From positions 1 to 64,000 of the forward strand of contig NZ_JACYXK010000015.1 of assembly GCF_014842975.1 (NCBI RefSeq): DNA of 64,000 bases, written 5' to 3'. The translations under genes and the position numbers were made by a program. A model generated the notes under the pieces. That model was not told where the DNA came from and did no database searches. It saw only the letters and a list, made by a program, of their open reading frames with translations. How positions within the stretch are numbered: the stretch's first letter is position 1; each line of letters opens with the position of its first letter. Source of the stretch: Rhodanobacter sp. DHB23 (GTDB lineage Bacteria; Pseudomonadota; Gammaproteobacteria; Xanthomonadales; Rhodanobacteraceae). This document shows, piece by piece, positions 1 through 8,742 of this stretch.

Positions 1-2967
1 CGCGGCGACGGCCGGCGCCTGCCCGGGCAGCGCCGGCGCAGGCGTGGCCGGCGCGGGAGCCGCGGGCGCGGCGGATGCCGCTGCCGTACCGGGCTTGAGG
101 CTGTCCAGCAGCGCCGCGAAGCTGCCCTGCGGCAGGTGGCCTTGCTGCTTGAGGGAGGATTCCAGCCCGGCCAGGCCCTGCGCATCGGCCTTGCGCGCGG
201 CCGCCAGTTGGCTGCGCAGGCGCTGGTAGTCGGCATCGGCCAGCGGCTGGCCATTGGCCTTGAGCAGGGCCGCGGCCAGTTCATAGCGCGCCTGCGCGTC
301 GCGCAGGTCGCCGCGGTTGCCCAGCGCCTGCTGGCCCTGCGCCAGCAGGTTGGCCGCGGCGGTGTACTTGCCGTGCAGGAACTGGTCGTCGGCCTGGCCC
401 AGGTAGGCCTGCGCAACCAGTTGCGGACCCTCCTTGGCGAGGAAGGGATTGTCCGGCTGCAGGCTGCGGATGCGGGTCAGCGATTCCAGCGCCTTGGCGC
501 TGTCGTCGGCCGCTGCCGCGCGCCGCACGGATTCGATGCGCGTGGCCACTTCGGCGGTGGCGGCTTCCTGGTCGAGCTGCGCCTGCGCCTGCGCCTGCAG
601 GGCGGCCAGCTTGTCGCGCTGGGCCAGCAGCGGCGCCGACTGCGGCGCGTACTGCAGGCCGAAGTTCACCAGCGCCAGGTCCTGCGGCAGGTGCATGGCG
701 TCGGTCTGCTGGCCCGCGCTACCGGCGATGGCGCTGCCCAGCGCATCCACCAGCTTGCGCGTTTCCGGCGAGGTGTCGTTGTGCAACGCCGCCATCGCGG
801 CCGCCACCGACTGCTCCCACTGCGCGCTGGCCGACGGCGCGGCCACCAGCGCGGCCAGCGCGCTGCGCGCCTGCGGGATGCCCTGCACTGCCGTGCCCGG
901 CGCCGGCGCGACCGGCGCGGCGGCGGCGGCCAGCGCGGCCAGTTGCGCCCCGCGCTGCTTCAGGCGCGCCGAGTCCGGGAACAGCCGGGTGGCCAGTGCA
1001 AGCTGCTGGCGCGCCTCGTCCGCGTGGTTCGCGCTGAGCGACTGGCCGATCGCGATGTCGTACTTCAGCTCCAGCTCGGCGTTGTGCAGCAGCGCGCTGT
1101 CCGGGTCGATGGCGCGGATGCGGTCCAGCGTGGCCACCGCGTTGTCGGGCTGGTTCTCGAAGATCGCGCCGGCGGCGATGCGCTGCGACAACTCGGTATC
1201 CAGCGTGTTGAGCAGGTCGTTCTTCTGCTGGGTGACTTCGCTGCGCCGCGTGTCGAGCCTGGGCGAGTACAGCTTGAGCTGGTCGCGCACGAAGAACACG
1301 TGCTGCGCGCCGGGGAAGTTGTAGCGTCCCTGCGCCGGGTTCCAGTAGGCGTCGATGCGCGCGAGCAGGTAGTTCTGGATCGTGTCGCCCTGGTCCAGCA
1401 CCAGCCGCTTGCGGTCGTCCTCGTCGAGGCTGCGCAGCGCCGCCATCGCCTCGTTCTCGTTCGCGTAGCGGTGCGAATCGGTGGCAGAGAAGCGCGCGAT
1501 CACGCGCGTGATGTGGTGCTGGTGCAGGTAGCTGACGGCGCCCCAGGTGCCGCCGGCGACGACCACGGCGGCGACCGCGCCGTAGCCCAGCCACGGTCCC
1601 AGCCGCTCGCGCAGGCCGATCTCGCGCATGCCCTCGATCAGCGCGCTCGCGGTCTGCAGGCGGTCCTCGGAATGGAAGGCCACCGCATCGCACAGCGTCT
1701 TGTACTGGCGGCGGGTCAGGCCCGGCACCGGCGGCGGCTTGCGGCCTTCCTTCAGCGCCACTTCGGCGCTCTGCTTGTCGAACGGGTGCTTGCCGGTGAG
1801 CAGTTCGAAGGTGACGCAGCCCAGCGCGTAGATGTCGTCGGAGGGCGTGGGCTCCTTGCCCTGGATCATCTCCAGGCTGGCGTAGGCCGGCGTCAGCGCA
1901 CCCAGCGTGCCGGCGTCGAACACCGTCTCCTCGCCGGTGGCCTCGTTGAGGTGCTTGCCGGCGCGCGCGATGCCGAAGTCGAACACCTTGGCCACGCCGT
2001 CGCGCGTGACCATCACGTTGCCGGGCTTGAAATCGGAGTGCACGATGCCGGCCGCGTGCGCGCGCTTCAGCGCCCAGCCCATGCCCTCGATCAGCGGCCG
2101 CGCCTCGGCCAGCGGCATGCCGTTGAAGGCGCGCTCGCGGATCAGCGTGCGCAGGTCCGTGCCGTCGATGTACTCCATCGTCATGTAGACGATGGTGCGG
2201 TCCTTGTCGAAGTCGTAGACGCGCACGATGTTGTCGTGCGCCAGCAACTGCGCGCGGCGCGATTCGCGCTGCAGCGCGATCAGCGAGTCGGGATGGCGGC
2301 GGAACTCGTCGTTCAGCACCTTCACCGCGACGTAGGGATCGCGGTCGCGCGCCTCCACCTTGCGCTCGTCGCGGGCGAGGTAGACCACGCCCATGCCGCC
2401 GCGGCCGATCTCGCGCTCGAGCAGGAAGCGGCCCTTGAGCAGCATGCCCACGCTGGCGAATTCGCCGCTCTCGGCGCCGGCCACCTTTTCCCAGCTGGAG
2501 CGGTTGAAGCTGCTGCTGGACGAGGTGCCCTGCGTGCCGGTGACCGAGGTGAGCGGCGGCGCGTCGGCGGCAGGGCGATGCGAGGCGGGCGCGACCACGG
2601 TGGCGTCGGCGTTGCCGCCGGATGCCGGCGGCCGCGAGGCAGGCTGCACCACGGTCATGTCGGCGTCCCCCGGCGGTGCTGCCGGCGGCGGCGAGACGCG
2701 CACCCTGGTCACGTCGCCGTCGTCGGCCGGCGCAGGTTCCGGCGCAGGCGCCGACGCGGTCGGATGCAGGCTGCGCAGCTTGGCGGCCAGTGCGCGCGAC
2801 AGCATGGGCTCGATGCGGCCGTCGGCGGTCATCGCCTCCAGCAGCGCGTGCTCGCCGCGCACGACGTCGTCCGGAAGTTCGCCGCGCGCGGCGAGCGCGT
2901 CGAACAGCCCCGGCAGCGTGATCCGCTTGGCCTCGTAGTCGGCAATCAGGTCGGCAATGGAAGTCAT
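1..2967 (-). CDS. ppkA: T6SS-associated serine/threonine protein kinase PpkA (3' end beyond window)
   Basis: Hanks-type kinase that in threonine-phosphorylation-controlled T6SSs phosphorylates the FHA protein to switch on assembly. At least 989 codons are in the window and the C-terminus runs off the left edge. An acidic, Pro/Ala-rich N-terminal part (about 1-160) precedes the kinase domain: glycine loop GRGGMG at 188-193, catalytic lysine in VAVK (K216), catalytic loop HSDFKPGN at 310-317 and DFG at 330-332. One transmembrane segment lies at about 458-482, followed by a long TPR-like, presumably periplasmic region. The usual HRD arginine is serine (H310-S311-D312), so it is a non-RD kinase. 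It starts 12 nt after the phosphatase gene in the same operon. Function is inferred from family and context. Confidence 0.9.
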   Translation of the reverse strand, partial: MTSIADLIADYEAKRITLPGLFDALAARGELPDDVVRGEHALLEAMTADGRIEPMLSRALAAKLRSLHPTASAPAPEPAPADDGDVTRVRVSPPPAAPPGDADMTVVQPASRPPASGGNADATVVAPASHRPAADAPPLTSVTGTQGTSSSSSFNRSSWEKVAGAESGEFASVGMLLKGRFLLEREIGRGGMGVVYLARDERKVEARDRDPYVAVKVLNDEFRRHPDSLIALQRESRRAQLLAHDNIVRVYDFDKDRTIVYMTMEYIDGTDLRTLIRERAFNGMPLAEARPLIEGMGWALKRAHAAGIVHSDFKPGNVMVTRDGVAKVFDFGIARAGKHLNEATGEETVFDAGTLGALTPAYASLEMIQGKEPTPSDDIYALGCVTFELLTGKHPFDKQSAEVALKEGRKPPPVPGLTRRQYKTLCDAVAFHSEDRLQTASALIEGMREIGLRERLGPWLGYGAVAAVVVAGGTWGAVSYLHQHHITRVIARFSATDSHRYANENEAMAALRSLDEDDRKRLVLDQGDTIQNYLLARIDAYWNPAQGRYNFPGAQHVFFVRDQLKLYSPRLDTRRSEVTQQKNDLLNTLDTELSQRIAAGAIFENQPDNAVATLDRIRAIDPDSALLHNAELELKYDIAIGQSLSANHADEARQQLALATRLFPDSARLKQRGAQLAALAAAAAPVAPAPGTAVQGIPQARSALAALVAAPSASAQWEQSVAAAMAALHNDTSPETRKLVDALGSAIAGSAGQQTDAMHLPQDLALVNFGLQYAPQSAPLLAQRDKLAALQAQAQAQLDQEAATAEVATRIESVRRAAAADDSAKALESLTRIRSLQPDNPFLAKEGPQLVAQAYLGQADDQFLHGKYTAAANLLAQGQQALGNRGDLRDAQARYELAAALLKANGQPLADADYQRLRSQLAAARKADAQGLAGLESSLKQQGHLPQGSFAALLDSLKPGTAAASAAPAAPAPATPAPALPGQAPAVAA

Positions 2968-2978
2968 GGGATGTCTGG

Positions 2979-3695
2979 TCAGTCCTGGAGGCGCACGATC
3001 ACGGCGGAAATGTTGTCGCGCGCGGCGCGCTGCAGCGACAGGTCGAACAGGCGCGCCAGCAGGGCCTGCGGCTCGGGCTGGTTGCGGGACTCGACGTCGA
3101 GTTCCTCGTCGCCGAGCTCCTTGTTGATGCCGTCGGAGCAGAGCAGGAACTGCGTGCCGGGGCGGTTGCTGGCCACCACCCAATCCATGTACAGGCGGTC
3201 CTCGGCGCCCACCGCGCGGCTGAGCACGCCGGCGCCCGCCTGCGGCGACGACGCGCCGCCGAACTGGGTGACGTCGTCCTTGGCGCCGTGCACGTGGTCA
3301 CGGGTGATCTGGCGCAACTGGCCGTCCTCGTTGCAGTACGCGCGGCTGTCGCCCACCCAGCCGCACAGCATGAAGTCCTTGTCGTGCACCAACAGCACCA
3401 CGGTGGAACCGATGATGTCGCTGCCGCGTTCCAGCGCGGTGGCGACCAGGTCGGCGTTGGTCTGCTGCAGGCTGTCCTCGATGGACTCGATGAAGTCGAA
3501 CACGCTGCCGTTGCGCGGCAGGCGGCCGAGGCGCTCGACGATCATCTGGCTGGCGTAGTCGCCGGCGGCATGGCCACCCAGGCCGTCGGCGACCACCCAC
3601 AGGCCGACGTCGTCGCGCACCAGGATCGAGTCCTCGTTGTGGCGGCGCACCTTGCCGGTCTCGGTGCGGCCGACGGACTGGTAATGCAGGGTCAT
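2979..3695 (-). CDS. pppA: PP2C-type protein phosphatase PppA
   Basis: 238-residue PPM/PP2C serine/threonine phosphatase expected to dephosphorylate the FHA protein and oppose PpkA. All metal-binding motifs are visible: RRHNED (17-22), VADGLGGH (35-42, D37), GDSRAY (115-120), CSDG (186-189) and RDN (226-228). It is a single soluble domain of normal length. Its ATG overlaps the tagF stop codon (ATGA) and its stop lies 12 nt before ppkA, so tagF-pppA-ppkA are probably translated as a coupled block. The assignment as T6SS regulator rests on this context. Confidence 0.93.
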   Translation of the reverse strand: MTLHYQSVGRTETGKVRRHNEDSILVRDDVGLWVVADGLGGHAAGDYASQMIVERLGRLPRNGSVFDFIESIEDSLQQTNADLVATALERGSDIIGSTVVLLVHDKDFMLCGWVGDSRAYCNEDGQLRQITRDHVHGAKDDVTQFGGASSPQAGAGVLSRAVGAEDRLYMDWVVASNRPGTQFLLCSDGINKELGDEELDVESRNQPEPQALLARLFDLSLQRAARDNISAVIVRLQD

Positions 3696-5218
3696 GGCTG
3701 CACCTCGATCACGGCCAACGGCCAGGCGGCCGCGTGGGAACCCAGGCCGGCGGCGGCGGCGATGCGCGCGCAAGCGGCATCCGGCGACGGCAGGGCCAAG
3801 GCCTCGGCCAGCACGGGCGCGGGCAACTCGGCCAGCTGGCGGGTGGCCAGCAACAGCAGGCGGTCGCCGGTGTCGATCTCGCAGACGATCTCGTCGCAGA
3901 TCGGTTGCGTGGACGCGCCCAGCCCGGGCGCCACCGGCGAGGTGCGGGTGAACAGCAGGTCGTCCAGTTCGCCGCCGAGTTCCGCATCGCCGGCGGGACG
4001 TTCGCCGCCGGCGAACAAGGGATGCAACTGCCCGGCCCGCCAGTGCCATGCGCTGGCGGTACCGATGCGCAGCAGGTCGGCCCAGCGCCCGGTGACGCGC
4101 ACGGCGATCACCGCGCCGTCCTCCTGCACCGGCGTGGCGTGGCCCGCGGCCATCTGGCGCAGGCGCGTGTGCAGCACCAGCAGGCGCGTGCGCAGCGCCT
4201 GCATGCCGGCCACGAAATCGCTGGGCACGAAGCGGCCGATCAATTCGCTGACGGTGGCGGCGGCCTGGCGGCGCGGGTCGGGCGCGCCGTCGTCGGCCAC
4301 CACCAGGGTCAGCGCGCAGTCGTAGCGATGCAGCACGCGCGCGCCGCCCACGCCCGCGGCGCGCTGGGTGACTTCCGCCGGGTCGGGTTCGTTGGTGCTC
4401 TGGGCGATGTCGTCGAGGCGTGGCGCCAGGTCGGCGAACAATTCGGAGAGGTCGTCGGGCAGGCGCACCGGCGGCGTGGCGGATGGCCGCGCCACGCGCG
4501 GCGCGGCATCGGTGGCCGCCGTCGCCTGCCGGGGCATGCCGGCGTGCGCCACATCGAGCATGCCGGCATACAGGGAGGGCTCGGGCAGGCCGCGGGTGGC
4601 CAGCACGCTGGCCGGCATGCGCGGCGCGCCCAGCGTCCACCACAACGCATGGCCGGGCGGCAGTTCGGCCCACAACGCGCACAGCCAGCCGGTGTCGACC
4701 AGCGACGGCAACGGCAGACGCCAGTGGGTGGCGCCCTGCCAGTCCAGCGTCGGCACCGCGGCCGGCGCGGCGGCGCCCGGGACCAGCGGATCCGGCAGCG
4801 CGGCGACGCGCGCATCGAACGCATCGACGCCCTCGCCACCCGCCTGCGCCTCGCGGTGCGCGCGTTCAGCGGCGTCGAACCATGCATCGTTGCGCAAGGC
4901 CACGGCGCTGGCGGCGGCATTCGCCAGCGGCGCGGCGATGGCCATCGGGAAGCAGCGCCCCACCCTGTCGGTCGCCGTGCCGGTCACGCCGGCCCAGGCC
5001 TGCTCGCCGCAGATGCCCGGCGACAGCACGAAGCGCCACACCGCGGCATCCTGCCAGGCCTGCGCCCAGTCGTCGCCGATCTGCGCGCGGCTGGCGCTCA
5101 CCGCCTGTTCGAAATGGTGGTCCCACGCGTCCACGAAGGACGCCGGCAGCCGCCGCTGCACGAAGTCCCCGGTACCGGGAAGCTTGCCGAAGAATCCCAC
5201 CCCTGTCGGATTCGGCAT
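3692..5218 (-). CDS. tagF: TagF-type T6SS regulator with C-terminal degenerate PP2C-like domain
   Basis: TagF/ImpM proteins restrain T6SS firing after translation. Residues 1-230 show the family pattern: GFFGKLPGTGDF at 8-19, a WDHHFE segment at about 32-37 and GRCFPM at 87-92. The protein is 508 residues, about twice the bare domain. Residues about 292-508 follow the PP2C layout of the neighbouring PppA but lack its metal ligands. LVVADDG replaces WVVADGLGG, IGTASAW (385-391) replaces VGDSRAY, and LLLLATRQ (454-461) replaces the FLLCSDG region. I read this as TagF fused to an inactive phosphatase. The TagF part is secure; the pseudophosphatase reading is an alignment by eye. Confidence 0.88.
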   Translation of the reverse strand: MPNPTGVGFFGKLPGTGDFVQRRLPASFVDAWDHHFEQAVSASRAQIGDDWAQAWQDAAVWRFVLSPGICGEQAWAGVTGTATDRVGRCFPMAIAAPLANAAASAVALRNDAWFDAAERAHREAQAGGEGVDAFDARVAALPDPLVPGAAAPAAVPTLDWQGATHWRLPLPSLVDTGWLCALWAELPPGHALWWTLGAPRMPASVLATRGLPEPSLYAGMLDVAHAGMPRQATAATDAAPRVARPSATPPVRLPDDLSELFADLAPRLDDIAQSTNEPDPAEVTQRAAGVGGARVLHRYDCALTLVVADDGAPDPRRQAAATVSELIGRFVPSDFVAGMQALRTRLLVLHTRLRQMAAGHATPVQEDGAVIAVRVTGRWADLLRIGTASAWHWRAGQLHPLFAGGERPAGDAELGGELDDLLFTRTSPVAPGLGASTQPICDEIVCEIDTGDRLLLLATRQLAELPAPVLAEALALPSPDAACARIAAAAGLGSHAAAWPLAVIEVQP

Positions 5219-5222
5219 GCGG

Positions 5223-8200
5223 TCATCCCCCGCACCGGAAACGCTGCACTTCCGTGTTGAGGAACGGGTTCTTCAGGTTGCCGGCCTGGATCACCAGCTT
5301 CGCCACGTGGCCGCCGAAATTGAAGCTGGCGAGGAAACGCAGGTCCGACTGCTTCTGCAGGTTCGCCGCCTGCAGCGCGCGGAAGAACGCCCAGTCGCCC
5401 TGGTAGTCGAAGGTGCTGAGCAGGGTGCCCGAGGCATCCCAGGCGGACACCGTGACGTGGCCCGGCTGCGGCCCCGGCCACTTCATCGCCATGCTGCTGG
5501 CGGCGCCGGGCTGGTAGGCGAACTTCTGGCCGTCCACGTCGAACTCCAGCTTGGCGATGCCGGCGTCGAGCTGCGGCGCGGTCACGGTGAAATCCACCTC
5601 GGGCACGTTGCCGGCGCGGAAATACATCTGGCGGATGTCGTCGGCCATCTGCGCCTGCGCCAGCAGGCCTGGCGGGCCGGCCACCGCGCCGGGGCCGGTC
5701 TTCCACTGCCAGTTGCTGCCGCTGGCGTCGACCAGCTTGGCCAGGGTCTGCTTGTTGAACGCGTCGAAGCTGCCGCCGTTGCCGAACAGCTCGCCGAAGT
5801 TCTGCAGCGGGATCTCGGTGCGGCTGTCCGGCGCGAACGGATAGCGGCCGCGCACGAAGCTGGCGCAATCCTTGCCCACCGCCTGCTGGAACTGGTCGCC
5901 CAGCGCGCCCTTGGTGCCGCTGGCCACCAGCGACTCGCTCTTGCCGGTGAGCGAGGCCACCCAGCCGGACACCGGCGCCGGCAATTGCGCGGCCTGCTGC
6001 TGCGCCAGCAGCAGCTGCGGATTGGGTTGGCCCGCGGCGTTGCTGAAGTCGGTCATGGTCAGCAGGGTCTTGCCCAACTGGTCGAGCGCGGCCAGCGTCT
6101 GGTCGATGGGCGCGGCGCCCGGCGCGCCCGCGCTGAGCTGGTCCAGCGTGGCGAAGTGCGCGGTGATCGCCGCGCCCGGCTGCTCCGCGGGCGCGGCAGG
6201 CGCGCCACCGCCCGAGGAGGCCAGCGCGCGGGCGAGCGCGTTCTGGGTGAGCTTCTGCTCGGCCTTCTTCTCCGCTGCCTGCTCCGCGCCAGCCACGGCC
6301 TTGCCCTCCGCGTCCTGCGGCGGCGCCTTCAGCATGTCGCTGGTGTTGTCGCGCACCGTGTTCAGCAGCGCCTTCAGCGGCGAGCTGGGGCCGGACAGCT
6401 TGGCGGCGATCGCGCTGGCGTCCTGGATGCTGGCGACCGGCTGCAGCGCGAGGTCGGCGAGCAGGTCGTCCCAGGCCTTGATGTAGTCCTGCTCGTACAG
6501 CGCGATCACCTGCTGCGTGAGGCGGGCCTTCTGCAGCGCGTCGATCTTGCTGGCGCCGAACACCCAGTCGTCCTTGGCGAACTGGTCCACCGCCTGCGCC
6601 ACGCCCTTGCTCGCCTCGTACTGGAACATCGGCTGCGTGTACAGCGCCGGGATCGGCACGGACAGCGCCGCGCCGCTCTTGCGCAGGAACACGCTGCCGA
6701 GCAGGCCCAGCGACTTGTCCAGCTGCAGCGGCGGATAGTCCGTGTTGCCGGCGCCCAGCTTGAGGTTGCCGTAGATCAGGGTGGGCAGGTCGGCGGTGCG
6801 CAGCGTGTTGCGCGCCTGCTCTACCAGGGTGGGATCCAGCCCCAGCGCGCGCAGCCGGCCCGGCTCGTCCACGAGGGCGTGGAAGTGCTTCGCCAGCGCC
6901 TGCTGCAGCACGGTGTCGCCCGGGAATACCTTGCGCCACTCGATGTCGGTGAGCGCCACCAGCTCGTCGGCGTTCTGGTGCGCGGGCTCGCCCAGCATCA
7001 GGTAGCCCTTGAGGTAGTAGTACAGCGCCTGCGGATCGCCGGCGTTGCCGGTGAGCCCGCTGCGGAATTGCGCGGCCACGCCCGGCAGCAGCAGGCCGTT
7101 GAGCTCGCGCAGGTAGGCGTCGTGCACCTCGTCGCCCACCGCGTTGCCCTGGTAGAGGCCGAAGCGCATGCCCATCGGCACCTGGCCCTTGTACTTGTTC
7201 GCCGCGTCCTGCACGGCGGACAGGCCTTCCAGCCGCGCCAGCACGCGGGCGAAGTATTCCTTCTGCGTGGTCGCCGCATCCACGTCGCTTTGCGCCGGGT
7301 AGGCCTGCAGCGCGGCCTGCACCTGCGCGAGGTAGCCGCGGTTGCGGCCGAAGCTGGTGAAGAAACCCGCCACCAGCAGCGCCGTCAGCAGCAGCACGCC
7401 GGCATACGAGGCCACCTGCAGCAGCACCTTCTGCCGCTCCAGCGCCGGGTTGGTGCCGGCGAAGCCGGACTCGCCGAACAGCACTTCCTTCAGCAGCCGC
7501 TCCACGAAGAAGGTGCGCCGCTGCGCGCCCGGCACGTGCAGTTGCGCCGCGTCCACCCCGAAGGTGCGCGCCACCGCACCCATCATGCGGTCGATCGGGG
7601 TGCCCTCCTGCGTGCCCGAGGTGAGGTAGACGCCGCGCAGCAGCGGCGGCGCGGCATAGGTGTGGCCGGTGAACACGCCTTCCACGAAGCGCTTCGCAAT
7701 GTCGCGCAGCGCGGACAGCTGCTGCGGGAACGAGAGGATGGCCGCGCGCCGGTTGCGGTCGCGCTCGGCATGCAGGCGATCGAGGATGCGCGTGTCGAGC
7801 TGGCGCAGCAGCAGGTCGAATTCCTCGCCGAAGCGCTTGGCCGCGCTGCCGTCCATGGTGGCCTCGATCGGGAACGAGAAGCCCCACACCTGGCTGCGCA
7901 GTTCCGGCGGGAGGTCGTCGAAGAACTCGCCGAAGCCGGCGACCAGGTCGCACTTGGTGAAGCTCAGGTACACCGGCACGCCGATGCGCAGGTGCGTGGC
8001 CAGCTCCTCCAGGCGGCGGCGGATCGCCTGGATGTGCCCGGCCAGCCCCGCCTCGTCCAGCGTGAGCAGGTCGGACATGCTCATCGCGATCACCACGCCG
8101 TTGATCGGCCGGCGCTTGCGGTACTTGCGCAGCAGCTTGAGGAACTCCGCCCAGGCCGAGGCGTCGGCGTCGCGGTCGGAATCCTGCAGCGTGTAGCGGC

Positions 8201-8738
8201 CGGCGGTGTCGAGGAACACCGCCTCGTCGGTGAACCACCAGTCGCAGTTGCGCGTGCCGCCCACGCCGCGCAGCGCCTCCTTGCCGAAGCGCTCGGACAG
8301 CGGGAAGTTGAGCCCGGAGTTCTGCAGCAGGGTGCTCTTGCCCGAACCCGGCGGGCCGATCACCACGTACCACGGCAAGGCATAGAGGTTGCCGCCGCGG
8401 CGCGTCTTGCGCAGGGTGTCCACCGCCTCCTGGAAACGCGCCTGCAACTGGTTGCGCTCGGCGCTGCTGCGGTCGTCGCCCTGCGCGCCCTGCCCGGCCA
8501 GCTCGCCCGACATCTGCTGCGCCTTGCCGCGCGCGCGCCAGGCGCGGATCTGCAGGATCGCCAGCCACACCACCACGATCAGCACGATCAGCAGCAAGCG
8601 CGCGGCCGCGCCGGCCAGCGGCTGCGACGAACCGATGCCCAGGTACGGGCCGCCCAGCCAGATCAGCACCGCCAGCAGCAGGATGCCGACGAGGGTGATG
8701 AACCAGCCGCTTTTCAACACGCTGAGGAACTTGGCCAC
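5223..8738 (-). CDS. tssM: T6SS membrane-complex protein TssM (IcmF-like)
   Basis: Inner-membrane anchor of the TssJLM complex that spans the envelope. It has 1171 residues, typical for TssM. Two N-terminal transmembrane helices (about 12-29 and 47-63) precede a cytoplasmic NTPase-like domain with an intact Walker A motif, GPPGSGKST, at 128-136. A third membrane helix follows near residues 455-475 and leads to the large periplasmic region that normally contacts TssJ. The start is GTG, giving AKFLSVLKSG after the initiator. Only 4 nt separate it from the tssL stop codon and from the tagF start, so it sits inside one transcription unit. Some TssM proteins lack the Walker motif; this one keeps it. 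Confidence 0.95.
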   Translation of the reverse strand: MAKFLSVLKSGWFITLVGILLLAVLIWLGGPYLGIGSSQPLAGAAARLLLIVLIVVVWLAILQIRAWRARGKAQQMSGELAGQGAQGDDRSSAERNQLQARFQEAVDTLRKTRRGGNLYALPWYVVIGPPGSGKSTLLQNSGLNFPLSERFGKEALRGVGGTRNCDWWFTDEAVFLDTAGRYTLQDSDRDADASAWAEFLKLLRKYRKRRPINGVVIAMSMSDLLTLDEAGLAGHIQAIRRRLEELATHLRIGVPVYLSFTKCDLVAGFGEFFDDLPPELRSQVWGFSFPIEATMDGSAAKRFGEEFDLLLRQLDTRILDRLHAERDRNRRAAILSFPQQLSALRDIAKRFVEGVFTGHTYAAPPLLRGVYLTSGTQEGTPIDRMMGAVARTFGVDAAQLHVPGAQRRTFFVERLLKEVLFGESGFAGTNPALERQKVLLQVASYAGVLLLTALLVAGFFTSFGRNRGYLAQVQAALQAYPAQSDVDAATTQKEYFARVLARLEGLSAVQDAANKYKGQVPMGMRFGLYQGNAVGDEVHDAYLRELNGLLLPGVAAQFRSGLTGNAGDPQALYYYLKGYLMLGEPAHQNADELVALTDIEWRKVFPGDTVLQQALAKHFHALVDEPGRLRALGLDPTLVEQARNTLRTADLPTLIYGNLKLGAGNTDYPPLQLDKSLGLLGSVFLRKSGAALSVPIPALYTQPMFQYEASKGVAQAVDQFAKDDWVFGASKIDALQKARLTQQVIALYEQDYIKAWDDLLADLALQPVASIQDASAIAAKLSGPSSPLKALLNTVRDNTSDMLKAPPQDAEGKAVAGAEQAAEKKAEQKLTQNALARALASSGGGAPAAPAEQPGAAITAHFATLDQLSAGAPGAAPIDQTLAALDQLGKTLLTMTDFSNAAGQPNPQLLLAQQQAAQLPAPVSGWVASLTGKSESLVASGTKGALGDQFQQAVGKDCASFVRGRYPFAPDSRTEIPLQNFGELFGNGGSFDAFNKQTLAKLVDASGSNWQWKTGPGAVAGPPGLLAQAQMADDIRQMYFRAGNVPEVDFTVTAPQLDAGIAKLEFDVDGQKFAYQPGAASSMAMKWPGPQPGHVTVSAWDASGTLLSTFDYQGDWAFFRALQAANLQKQSDLRFLASFNFGGHVAKLVIQAGNLKNPFLNTEVQRFRCGG

Positions 8739-8742
8739 GGAC

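Noticed and set aside
136-3558. 1140-residue plus-strand open frame antisense to ppkA and pppA
   Set aside because: Its Arg/Ala/Gly/His-rich, low-complexity translation is the usual high-GC shadow; the minus strand has full kinase and phosphatase motifs.
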